Positions 33,966-49,490 of a stretch of 64,000 bases of DNA are shown here, in pieces (position 1 is the stretch's first letter; each line of letters starts with the position of its first letter). The notes beneath the pieces were generated by a model, which saw only the letters and a list, made by a program, of their open reading frames with translations, made no database searches and was not told where the DNA came from. Position numbers and translations under genes: made by a program. Source of the DNA: Tragulus kanchil (lineage: Eukaryota > Chordata > Mammalia > Artiodactyla > Tragulidae); NCBI GenBank assembly GCA_022376925.1, contig JAIOJX010000032.1:100370794-100434793 (forward strand). The letters run 5' to 3'.

Positions 33966-36112
33966 CTGCCCTGCTCCCCAGGGACCCTGGCTCTGTACCC
34001 TACTCTGTGTAGCCACGTCAAACCTTCCCCTCCTGAAGCTGTCAATTCCTTGTATCAGATTAAAGAGATATTTTTAATATTTATTTTTATTTGTTTTTCT
34101 GTTTAGCTGTGAGGGATCTTAGTTACGGCATTTGGAATTTAGTTCCCTGCTGAGGGATTGAACCCAGGCTCCCTGCATTGGGAGAGTAGTCTTAGCCACT
34201 GGACCACCAGAGAAGTCCCAGTTAAAGAAAGCAAAAAATGTGAGCTCCACGAGGGGAAGGATCTATCTATCTTTCTCCTTTTTTTTTAAATACTGTCTTG
34301 TTCTTCCCCGCATCTCCAGAGACTAACCGTCTTTGGCACCTAGGAGGAATACTTTTTAACCAATGATAGATACGAGTATGTAGTAGTAGTACTGTACGTA
34401 GTACTCTGTACAATTCCAGTCTGTATGTTGGAGGAATCCTTTAGTTTTCATTGGTTTCTTTTTTTATATATTTTAGTCTGCCCCTTTTTTTAAAATAATA
34501 ATGGTATCCTCAGGTGCCAGCATCTGGTTTTAAATTGCAGTTTTCAACACTTTAAAAAATGTAACCGTAAGGCAGCAATGCAGGTGGTTTCTTTCATGGC
34601 AGAGAGAGATGTGATTGACCTGAACTTCATGGCATAAACAGATGCTCGTTGCTACCTTCTTCCTCTGCTGTTGAACGTTCTCGAGTAAACAGTCACTAAG
34701 CTGTTGAGTGCCTGCAGCAGCAGCCACCCAGCAGCTTCCCAGGTCCAGGGCTCACACAGCCCTGCCACTGAGATGTCCCATCAGGGATGCACAGTACCAC
34801 GTGGCTGGAGAGCCTGCGTTCACAGGCTCAGGGAAACCCCCACTGCAGGTCCCCCTCAGGAAAAGCAAGTGAGACCTGCAAGTTCCCAAACATGATACCT
34901 AATTACCCTTGCTGTCTTTTTTTTTCTTTTGAATATTGTACTTTGGTCTGAAGCAGATGGCATGAAGCCAGGGAGGCATGTTAAGAGCTCTCTCCAGAAA
35001 AGTGTGTACAGCCCAGAGGGTGCCTGGCTGTATTTACAGAAGTAAGCACTCAGTACAGGTTCTCTGCCCTGCTCCCCAGGGACCCTGGCTCTGTACCCTA
35101 CTCTGTGTAGCCACGTCAAACCTTCCCCTCCTGAAGCTGTCAATTCCTTGTATCAGATTAAAGAGATATTTTTAATATTTATTTTTATTTGTTTTTCTGT
35201 TTAGCTGTGAGGGATCTTAGTTACGGCATTTGGAATTTAGTTCCCTGCTGAGGGATTGAACCCAGGCTCCCTGCATTGGGAGAGTAGTCTTAGCCACTGG
35301 ACCACCAGAGAAGTCCCAGTTAAAGAAAGCAAAAAATGTGAGCTCCACGAGGGGAAGGATCTATCTATCTTTCTCCTTTTTTTTTAAATACTGTCTTGTT
35401 CTTCCCCGCATCTCCAGAGACTAACCGTCTTTGGCACCTAGGAGGAATACTTTTTAACCAATGATAGATACGAGTATGTAGTAGTAGTACTGTCGTAGTA
35501 CTCTGTACAATTCCAGTCTGTATGTTGGAGGAATCCTTTAGTTTTCATTGGTTTCTTTTTTTATATATTTTAGTCTGCCCCTTTTTTTAAAATAATAATG
35601 GTATCCTCAGGTGCCAGCATCTGGTTTTAAATTGCAGTTTTCAACACTTTAAAAAATGTAACCGTAAGGCAGCAATGCAGGTGGTTTCTTTCATGGCAGA
35701 GAGAGATGTGATTGACCTGAACTTCATGGCATAAACAGATGCTCGTTGCTACCTTCTTCCTCTGCTGTTGAACGTTCTCGAGTAAACAGTCACTAAGCTG
35801 TTGAGTGCCTGCAGCAGCAGCCACCCAGCAGCTTCCCAGGTCCAGGGCTCACACAGCCCTGCCACTGAGATGTCCCATCAGGGATGCACAGTACCACGTG
35901 GCTGGAGAGCCTGCGTTCACAGGCTCAGGGAAACCCCCACTGCAGGTCCCCCTCAGGAAAAGCAAGTGAGACCTGCAAGTTCCCAAACATGATACCTAAT
36001 TACCCTTGCTGTCTTTTTTTTTTCTTTTGAATATTGTACTTTGGTCTGAAGCAGATGGCATGAAGCCAGGGAGGCATGTTAAGAGCTCTCTCCAGAAAAG
36101 TGTGTACAGCCC
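33917..36112. repeat. Tandem duplication 11 (copies 33917-35014 and 35015-36112)
   Basis: The offset is 1097-1098 bp. Copy A ends GTGTGTACAGCCC and B starts AGAGGGTGCCTGG. B ends in the same words but reads on as CCCATCTGTTGG. The only differences noted are one missing A (GTACGTAGTACTC against GTCGTAGTACTC) and a T-run one base longer. Confidence 0.95.
34100..34219 (-). mobile_element. CHR-type SINE fragment (false copy 35198-35317)
   Basis: On the minus strand it begins GGGACTTCTCTGGTGGTCCA and includes GTTCAATCCCTCAGCAGGG and CTAAGATCCCTCACAGC. This is the older, common CHR pattern, clearly different in its 3' part from the long-tailed elements elsewhere in the window. Confidence 0.78.
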
Positions 36113-36539
36113 ATCTGTTGGTTCCTTGTGGAAATAAAGGGGAAAAAACGATAGAGGAAGGGAAAAGCCTGCCACCAGCAATTGACTGACACATCAGAGA
36201 TCATCACAGTACGGATGCTGGACTTTAATTGGACACTTAGAAAAATGCAGTGAAGGTATTTATTCCACTGTGAGTCTCTCATCTCTTCTGTAGAGACTTT
36301 CTCCAGCCTTATGCATTTGTGGAGCAGTGGATATATATGTGCCCACATCTGTGCTAGACACAGATTGGGGAGGTGGAAAGAAAGAAAAGGTTCCTACGAG
36401 TAGGGACTTTCTAGTCTAATGAGGGAGGACAGAATCACCGGGCAGTTATAACACACAGTGACAAGCCCTACAACGAAGATGAACTTGAGGGAGTTTGCAC
36501 AACCAGAGGAGGGTGATAGGTGATAGACGACAGTAAGTT
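36113..36539 (+). other. DAB1: Unique DAB1 intron sequence
   Basis: No recognisable element or exon is seen. Confidence 0.45.
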
Positions 36540-37020
36540 ACCATGAACGGTGTCGGATTCTTGATCTCCAACGGAGAATTCACATTGGGATCAAAAAGAC
36601 TCAGCAGTGGTCACTCAGAGCTTCATGCAGTGAAAAGTTTATTAAAGTAAGAAAGGATAGGGAAAAGCTTCCAGGACCGGCACTGGAAGGGGGATAGAAG
36701 AGTACCCCCTTTGCCACTGTAAGCATGACGGTTTGTACTTTCCAGTTGGTTATCAAAACAATAGCTTCAGGTTCTAAAGGCATTCCAGTCCCACACCCAC
36801 AACATACATCTTTAGACAACATAGGTACAAGTTAAGAAGGAGAAACATGTCCTCCAGCAAGATACATTGTTATAAACATTAGCTCTGGGCTTAAAGAACA
36901 GGCTTAGGCAAAATGGATTATTGTCATAGGCGTGGCAATCAAGGTGAAGGCACCTTGGCTAAAAATGTTTGTTTCTCCACCTCCTCCTGCTTGGGACCCA
37001 CTGGCATCCTTATCAAATCT
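36540..37020 (-). repeat. Possible LTR-type fragment, antisense
   Basis: The block contains AAAGTTTATTAAAGTAAG, which gives an AATAAA on the minus strand, within sequence of LTR-like composition and no reading frame. Family and borders cannot be assigned by eye. No coding remains of a retrovirus were seen next to it. Confidence 0.33.
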
Positions 37021-37299
37021 TCCCATTAATCTAGCTATTAAAACGTTTTAAGAACCAGCTGAGTGTGGAGGGCAGAGGGGATGCTGAACCGAGTCTCCAA
37101 GAGTGAAGGAGGGACAGTCACATGAAGGAGAAGTAGGGGCGGCGTGTCAGGCAGATTGGCCAGCAGAGACGAGAGAGCGGGTTGGGTTGTTTGCAGCTGC
37201 TGCAGGGAAAGGTGCCGATGAGAGACCACATGAAAAATAGGGGTGAAGAGGTGGAAAGCGGCTGACCCCAAAGTCAAGTTAAGGCTTCTGGGCCTCTTG

Positions 37300-37560
37300 C
37301 TCTAGGTGACGGGGCACTGTATTGCTGACCCATGTGCAATACAGGCCTGAACTGCACAGATCTACTTATATGTGATGTTTTTCAGTGGAGACTATAGGAG
37401 CACTCTGTATGATCCATGGTTGATTGATTCCGTGGGTGCAGAACCAGGTATATGGAGGGCCAACTATGAGGTATATGTGGATTTTCCATTGCTTGGGGGT
37501 CAGTGCCCTTAACCTGCACACCATTCAAGGGATACCCATATTTGCATTTGGGAACCGTCC
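37300..37560. repeat. Possible Tigger/MER2-like DNA-transposon fossil
   Basis: The words CTGTATTGCTGACCCATGTG, TGAACTGCACAGATCTAC, GATTCCGTGGGTGCAGAACC and GGAGGGCCAACTATGAG resemble degraded Tigger-group sequence. This is recognition by memory of a pattern only. Confidence 0.3.
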
Positions 37561-38437
37561 TCTGTCGGCAGTGAGGAGGGTGGGATGGAAACCAAGCAAA
37601 AAAACGTCCGAAGCCTTCCATCCATTTACCAAAATGGGCATCAGGGTTGGCATAGTAGGATGATCCACAGGCAAGCCTTCCTCCTGTCAGCCTCAGTGCC
37701 ACTTTTTATAACAAGAATTTGTGACATCTCCTTTAATATTGTGAAATGAAATTCATCGAGAATATAAACTACCAACAACAGTTCCTCAAAAATCAATATA
37801 GTGACCTAACTGTAATATAAGGAAGAAATAAAAGCAAATTTATAATAACAAGATATGTATTTCAGTAAGGAAATACCCAGGTACAAGAACACCTACTAAG
37901 TGGTCAGGTATGTGTACCTAAAACTATCCGAATTACCACAACTTTAGACCAGCCTTGTTCTGTGACCCCCAATGCCATCATCAGGTACCATGATCTCCCA
38001 AGTTGTTGAACAACTCTTGAGACTGTATGCCAAAGGAAACAAAATATAATCTTCCTTCAGTGTATGCAATCCTTACCTTCCTGAGAAACTAAGTGGATTG
38101 AAACTGTGCGAAGAAACTTTGAATTTCCATGTGATTCAAAGTCCAGTCCACCTTCACATAATCAGGGTACGCCAGTTCTTTGTCATGGACATCATCTCCC
38201 GTATTATAGGAGGGGTAGTGTCTGTGCTCTTGATCCCTTAAATGTCAGTACTGCCTCCCTGCCCAAGTTACCCTGACAACAAAACGCACCCCGGAAATTT
38301 TCTAATCGTCCTCCGAATAGAGGGGACAGTAGCACTGAGGCAGTAGTGCTCCCATGGAAAACCACTGAGCCCCATCAAAGTCAGTCAGGAAATAAGAAAA
38401 GTAAAATTACAGAATTCTTAGTCTGTTGTGAAGTTTA
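37561..38437 (+). other. DAB1: Unique DAB1 intron sequence
   Basis: Mostly AT-rich from 37720 to 38100. No exon, intact element or strong motif was recognised. Confidence 0.45.
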
Positions 38438-38578
38438 GGGCTTCCCTGGTGACTCAGATGGTAAAGAATCTACCTGCAATTTGAGAGACCTGGGTTTGGT
38501 CTCTGGGTTGGGAAGATCCCCTGGAGTAGAAATAGGGTACCCACTCCAGGATTCTTGCCTGGAGAATTCCATGGCTCA
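38438..38578 (+). mobile_element. Bov-tA-type ruminant SINE
   Basis: It starts GGGCTTCCCTGGTGACTCAG, includes GGTAAAGAATCTACCTGC and a mutated B box (GGTTTGGTCTC), and ends in CTTGCCTGGAGAATTCCATG. It is truncated after that word compared with the 30128 copy. Confidence 0.92.
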
Positions 38579-39284
38579 TTTAAGTTCCTGTATTATTCTG
38601 TGATAGACAACATAAGCATGCTGCCAGCACCATTGCCTCTTCACTCCTCTCATTTCCACGGGCTAGGACCAAGATGATCTGATAAGGATATTGTCTGTTT
38701 TGTTGCCACCCCTGCCTCTTTCCATAAAAGTGTTGAACACAGTTAGATTTGTCAACAGGAATCCTGTGTTTCTGTCTGCCCCCTCTGGGCCTCCTTTCAC
38801 CTTGGAAGGAAGTGGACTGGCTTTGAAAGTTGGCCCTGGGTGGAATCAGTTGAAGGCGGGTGGATCTGAGGCTAAAGCATCAGTGAGACAGCCTGCATGT
38901 GTTTCCTCTGGGCTGACCAGAGTTATCACCCCAGGACATGCCCTATGCCCTAGCGTCTGTCTGTCTTCCCTTTGGAAGTTTCTAGGATACTGTGTATCCA
39001 CTCTCTTCTTTTCCTGCTCTTTTCTCGCTGCTCTGTACCTGCAAATTCCTTCTGACCAGCATAAAAATGCTTATTTTGAGAGGTCAGTCCTTCATCCTCT
39101 ACTCTGTCTGGACTGGTTATCTGTCTTCTGGGCTTGATTGCATCCTGTGATGGGTGGGAAGCCCCGGAAGGACATGGGAATCTCCTCCAGGCCCACAGTG
39201 AGCTAAAACATCTGATGGCTGGGTCAACTTTGTGGGCTGTGCTAAGATCAGAAGTCAGTCTTGGCCATCTGGGTGAGGTAGTGA
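38579..39284 (+). other. DAB1: Unique DAB1 intron sequence
   Basis: A 148-codon open frame lies at 38691-39137 but resembles no protein I know and has no supporting splice pattern. I consider it chance. Confidence 0.45.
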
Positions 39285-39510
39285 AGAGCAGTGGAGAGAA
39301 TGCTGGCTTTGGGGACAGAGGACCTCAGTTGAGATCCTGATCTAGCTTAAGGTCCACTGTGTGACCCCGAACAAGGTACTTTTCTTCTTTGAACACCCAT
39401 TACTTTATCCCTAAATGGAAATAATGATACTGACCCTGCAGGTATTTTTGTGAAAATGTGAAGTACCTAATACTATACCTAACATGCTATAAGCATTTAA
39501 TAAGTGGGAA
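39285..39510 (+). repeat. MIR-type SINE fossil
   Basis: It contains AGAGAATGCTGGCTTTGGGG, GACCTCAGTTGAGATCCTGA, GTGTGACCCCGAACAAGG and a 3' part ATGCTATAAGCATTTAATAA. Confidence 0.8.
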
Positions 39511-39728
39511 TTATCATTGCTTCTGTTATTATGGTATAGAGTATCACTTGTGTTCCTTGTAAAATGATTACATTTCACTGTAGCAAAAAATTCTGGTAAC
39601 ATAAGTGAGCACACCCCTTGGTGTTTTGCACTGGCCAACAGATGCCACTGTATGAGGTACTCCTAGATACTAAGTAGATACTAAGCTACATTTTTAATCT
39701 CTAAAATTGGCATAATAATTATTAATAT

Positions 39729-44028
<4,300 letters not shown>

Positions 44029-44382
44029 AAAACATCACATCCGGCACAGAGTTGGAAGGATTCTTATTATCCTTGTTTTCACACAGTGAGTGGGTTTGTG
44101 CCGAGTGCCGGGGTTCTCATCCTGCCTCCTCTACCCTAAGCTGTATCTTTGGGCAAGTGTGTGACTTCTCGTAACCCCAGGTGTGTCTTGGGTAGAATAA
44201 GTGCACTGGCTTCAATAGCAGTGTGCCTTGTCCTGTTTGTGACAGTCAGCGATCTCCCCCAGCTCACGCGTCTACTGCCAACCTCTGGCAAACCAGCACC
44301 GAGCAGCCAGTTGGAATCAAGACACACTAGGGTACACTGGTACCAGCTTGGCACCGTCCAGGAAAGGTGCCTCATGATCCAG
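44029..44382 (+). other. DAB1: Unique DAB1 intron sequence
   Basis: No exon is recognised. Weak MIR-like words (GGGTTTGTGCCGAGTGCC, CTTTGGGCAAGTGTGTGAC) appear near 44095-44165. Confidence 0.45.
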
Positions 44383-44395
44383 TCTGCCTTGACAA

Positions 44396-44678
44396 ATTTT
44401 TTTTTTAACTTTTTTTTGGCCACTTCTATTGGTCTTTCATTTATCTGTTTTCATCCATCTTTGCTCTTTGACCTATGTGGGCCTCCCATCGCCATACAGT
44501 GGCCTCTCTCGCTGCAGAGTACTGGCTCTGGGCACGTGCGCTCCAGAGCTCCAGCTCGGTAATTAGATACATCGGTCCAGCCACTCCACAGCACATGGGA
44601 TCTTCCCAGGCTAGGGATCGAACCAGCGACCTTTGCACTGCAAGGCGGTGTCCTTACCCACTGGACCACCAGGGAAGC
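44396..44678 (-). mobile_element. CHR-like SINE, short-tailed form, copy 4
   Basis: On the minus strand it runs CTTCCCTGGTGGTCCAGTGG, B box GGTTCGATCCC, GGAGCTCTGGAGCGCACG, AGGTCAAAGAGCAAAG and GACCAATAGAAGTGGCC, then directly an A-rich tail without the C-rich tract. The 13-bp perfect direct repeat TCTGCCTTGACAA at 44383-44395 and 44679-44691 is a target-site duplication. Confidence 0.92.
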
Positions 44679-44691
44679 TCTGCCTTGACAA

Positions 44692-45229
44692 CTGATAAGG
44701 GGAAGGAAGAGGCTCATGGAACAGTGAGGCTGGCTTTTCGTTACTGTCAGATGATATGGATCACTGCTTAGCCAATACCATGATTGTCCAAAAAATCTAA
44801 GATGTTAGCACAATGAGATAATGTCACTTCATCCAGGTCCGGGATGTTGTTCTGAAAATGAGCCTCATCTGTGGATATACAGAACCTACTTCCTCTCAGG
44901 CCATAGGATCCACATGGTGTGGGCAGCTCTATTCACTCCCATTCACAGAGTTTCAGTGAAGAGTCATGAATATAAAATGAAATGCTAACGAAATGATAGG
45001 CATGCATGATAATGCAAGAGTCTTTTGAAAACAAATGTCTCTCCTTCAAGGGGCTCGTGTGCCAGCCACATGTAAGAGAGGGAAGTTGAAGTTCTTTGAG
45101 GACAGGGATTATGTCTTAATCACCTCACATGGCTATACTTCTCGTGATGCTCCTCCTGCGGTGTCTGGCACATAGGAGGCAGTTTGGACGATTGTGGAGA
45201 ATGAAGGACCAAAACAAATGCCACTTAGT
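44692..45229 (+). other. DAB1: Unique DAB1 intron sequence
   Basis: No recognisable gene or intact element. A fragment near 45085-45185 (GAGGACAGGGATTATGTC, GTGTCTGGCACATAGGAGG) is MIR/L2-like. Confidence 0.45.
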
Positions 45230-45471
45230 GACTCTGGTGTCTCAGAGCAGGCCTTTGCATTCTTGGCCCTATTGAGATTTGGGGCCAGATCACTCTTCAT
45301 TGGGGGGGTTGTCCTGTGGCTGGTAGGGTGTTTAGTAGCATCCTGGGCCTCTACCTTCTGGAAGCCGGTAACTCACATCCTCGTCCCCTAGCCGTGATGA
45401 CGAAAAATGACTCTTGATAGTGCCAAATGTCCCTTTGGGAGGAACACTGTCCCAGATTGAGAACCGCTGTT
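45230..45471 (-). repeat. MER20-type hAT DNA-transposon fossil
   Basis: The plus strand holds the reverse complement of MER20 in order: TTGGGGCCAGATCACTCTTC, GTTGTCCTGTGGCTGGTAGG, GTTTAGTAGCATCCTGGGCC, CCAAATGTCCCTTTGGGAGG and the terminal TTGAGAACCGCTG. Confidence 0.8.
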
Positions 45472-46539
45472 TTAGAGTAGAGGTATTCTGTAAAACCTTC
45501 TGAAGGGTAAATACTTGCATAAATTAGCTTTTGATGTTTGCATCCCACTGACTCCATCTCATAAGCACGAGCAGTATGCCTTTCAGTATCAGCAACTTGT
45601 CCAGGTTCTTGACCTTTTGTAGGAAACCATGTTAAACCCGCTTCAGAATCCAATTTCACTAATAATAATTAAGCATGTATTGCATATCAAGGTGTTTTCA
45701 TATAGCTTATTAAATCCACTTCATTTCAAGTTAAAAAAATGTTTCGTTTTAAAGAAAATAGTCCAACCTATCTTTATATGCTCTATCCATCAGCATCACC
45801 TTTCAAATGCTGGGTGTAGCAGAACCAAAATTAAACCTCAAATTGAAATAGAAAAACCCAGTGGGCTGGGTAATGTCAGATCTGTGTTAAAGCCCAGGGT
45901 TCTTGCTTTGTAGTTGCATTAACTTTGAGAAAGGCACTTCACCTCCCTGAGTGGCAGTTTATTCATCAGAAAAAAAAGACAGTAGGTGCAGTAGCACCTA
46001 AGGGGGTAATATTAGAGGGCATGATGAATGCAAAGTGTCCAGAACCATGTCTAGTTGACTGGCACAAAGTAAACAACGTCATCATTCTAAAGAGAGGCTC
46101 GTCGAGGCAGAAGCTGCTCACCAAGTTGTACAATCACACACTCCTGGATAAGCAGCCAGATTTTGTAAATTCTGGGATGTAATGGCAGGGAGGCCTTATC
46201 AAAGGCTTTTGAAGTCCAATGGCTAAATCACATCTCATCCTCCTCCCGCTACCTGGGGACTGAGCCAGTGAGGAGTATTTTCCATGCCAACTTAGAGATT
46301 ATTGAAAGAAAAGTGGTTTCCAGTGGCATATTTATTATAAACTTCTGGCATAAAGGAGACAAGAAAATTGTGGGGCAGTCAGGACAGAAAATGCAGATCC
46401 TTATGAAACCAGGAAGAAAGTACCAGCTGTGAAATTGCCATCAGCCATGTCCGTTTTCCCAGATCACTTAGACACTCTTCATTCAGCACGTTTATCAGAC
46501 ACCTGCTACACACCAGGATTCAAAGCCTGCTTCCACCTC
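45472..46539 (+). other. DAB1: Unique DAB1 intron sequence
   Basis: It includes a weak MIR around 45900-46070 (TTGAGAAAGGCACTTCACC, CTGAGTGGCAGTTTATTCAT). No exon is recognised. Confidence 0.45.
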
Positions 46540-46700
46540 TTGCCAGGACTGTGACCTTGAGCAGTTTAGCAACCTTCCCTTTCCTTACCCATAAAATTAG
46601 AGAAACCCCTACCTCAAAGAGGCCGTATGAGGTTTAGAGATGTTGCCTATAAAATTTCTGGTGCTTTCTAACACCTGGAAGGAATCCAATAAATGCAGAA
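46540..46700 (+). repeat. MIR-type SINE fossil
   Basis: It contains CTTGCCAGGACTGTGACCTT, GAGCAGTTTAGCAACCTTCC and GGTGCTTTCTAACACCTGG. Confidence 0.65.
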
Positions 46701-46769
46701 CACTGGCCTTGTCTCTATTTATTCTTATTGGAATAACTGTATAAGCTAAGAGAGAAGAAAGAAAACTAC

Positions 46770-46920
46770 AGCCCAGTGGGTCTCCACTTGAGTCTGCAGA
46801 AACACAGAGTTTCTGATTCAGTAGGCGTATCTAGGTTAGGGTCCAAGGGTGTATATTACTAACACATTCCCAAATGTAACTAATGCTGCTAGCCCGGGGG
46901 CTGTCCCTTAAGGACCACAA
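46770..46920. repeat. MER5A-like DNA-transposon fossil
   Basis: It contains CAGTGGGTCTCCACTTGAG, ACACAGAGTTTCTGATTCAG, TAGGTTAGGGTCCAAGGGTG and GCTGCTAGCCCGGGGGCTG, the MER5A order on mixed-quality matches. Confidence 0.55.
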
Positions 46921-47075
46921 CCTCACCCATCCCTGTGGAACCAGCTCCTCCCTAACCTCTGAGTATTTGAGAGGACAAGGTAAATAGGTAGAGGAGATAG
47001 TAAGCTGTTCAACTGATTTGGCCTGTGATAGGAAGAGATGTCTTGGGATTTGACTTGAATATATCCCATCCCTGA

Positions 47076-47714
<639 letters not shown>

Positions 47715-48395
47715 ATAGCACAGGTCTGGGTAGGTATCTGTCCTTTTGATCTCCCACCCTTAAGCCATCCGCTCTCCCGTTTGCTTGCTCATTGCCTCTA
47801 AAGTCGCATCCCTGATGTTTACACCATCTCTCCTGGCCTGAGCATATCCCTGATGTTTGCATTGTCTCGCCTTGCCTGATGTCTGTTTTCCACCTTGTTT
47901 CTCCTCATGGATGCATGACCTTTGACATGTATTGGGAGGTAGGGGTAAAGGTGAGGAGTCGGAAATGGTCATATTATTATTTTATTAACGATATGTTCTG
48001 GGGCGGGGGAGTGGAAAGAGGCCTGGTCAAAACTGCTTGCTGTGGATTCTGTGTCTGAAAGCATCAGCATTCTGAGATGGACACCTTCCGCTCACCTGGA
48101 TTTTTTCACAGTGAGATGTGGTCCAGGTGCTTAAATCCCTGTAGCAATGTGTCGCTGTATTTGCCTACACTCGACAGATCTGGAAACAGGTCACCAACCA
48201 AACACACTGAGCAGCCAGAGTAAGAAACAAAAACAAGCAGTGCTTGAAATAAAATTGATAGAGGTGTGAGACCACAGTCACCTGTTTTGTCAGGCCAGAA
48301 GGGACCCCCACACCCTACCTGACATGAAAGTGGAATCCAAAGCACAAACACGATTGTTCTAGGCGCTGCTGTTTGCACCTGTGCGACAGCCTGTG
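47715..48395 (+). other. DAB1: Start of DAB1 3' UTR (first copy)
   Basis: No further coding. One AATAAA is at 48248-48253. The sequence continues as the end of the terminal exon or as flank. Which poly(A) site is used cannot be told from sequence. Confidence 0.7.
48248..48253 (+). terminator. DAB1: Candidate poly(A) signal AATAAA (false copy 49333-49338)
   Basis: The hexamer lies about 540 bases after the stop codon, in GCTTGAAATAAAATTG. Downstream G/T-rich sequence is weak, so it may not be the main site. Another AATAAA lies at 50030-50035. Confidence 0.3.
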
Positions 48396-48703
48396 GTTTT
48401 TTCCATTTAAAACCTCTGTATCTAAAATGGACAATGTATAAGGAAACCTATTAGAAATGAACACTGGCTCAGACTCTTAGGTTCTAAACGGGTTTTCTTT
48501 TATGGTCAAATGAGCAGCTGAAAACTGTTACCTTTTCATTAAGTTGTTACCAGTTCTCACATTTGCAGAAGTGGCATCCTCTCCACGGAGTGGTGCCTTC
48601 TTTAAAATAAAGGATGATATATATGCATGAAAATATGCCCAGCTGTCTTATATTTTCAATTACTGAAAAGGAAAAAAAAAAGTGTTATCTTCTTGTGTTC
48701 TAG

Positions 48704-48799
<96 letters not shown>

Positions 48800-49490
48800 A
48801 TAGCACAGGTCTGGGTAGGTATCTGTCCTTTTGATCTCCCACCCTTAAGCCATCCGCTCTCCCGTTTGCTTGCTCATTGCCTCTAAAGTCGCATCCCTGA
48901 TGTTTACACCATCTCTCCTGGCCTGAGCATATCCCTGATGTTTGCATTGTCTCGCCTTGCCTGATGTCTGTTTTCCACCTTGTTTCTCCTCATGGATGCA
49001 TGACCTTTGACATGTATTGGGAGGTAGGGGTAAAGGTGAGGAGTCGGAAATGGTCATATTATTATTTTATTAACGATATGTTCTGGGGCGGGGGAGTGGA
49101 AAGAGGCCTGGTCAAAACTGCTTGCTGTGGATTCTGTGTCTGAAAGCATCAGCATTCTGAGATGGACACCTTCCGCTCACCTGGATTTTTTCACAGTGAG
49201 ATGTGGTCCAGGTGCTTAAATCCCTGTAGCAATGTGTCGCTGTATTTGCCTACACTCGACAGATCTGGAAACAGGTCACCAACCAAACACACTGAGCAGC
49301 CAGAGTAAGAAACAAAAACAAGCAGTGCTTGAAATAAAATTGATAGAGGTGTGAGACCACAGTCACCTGTTTTGTCAGGCCAGAAGGGACCCCCACACCC
49401 TACCTGACATGAAAGTGGAATCCAAAGCACAAAGACACGTAGTGTTTGCTTCTGAGGCGCTGCTGTTTGCACCTGTGCGACAGCCTGTGG

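Noticed and set aside
38691..39137. 148-codon open frame as a possible extra DAB1 exon
   Set aside because: It matches no part of DAB1, and the flanking DAB1 exons already join in frame without it.
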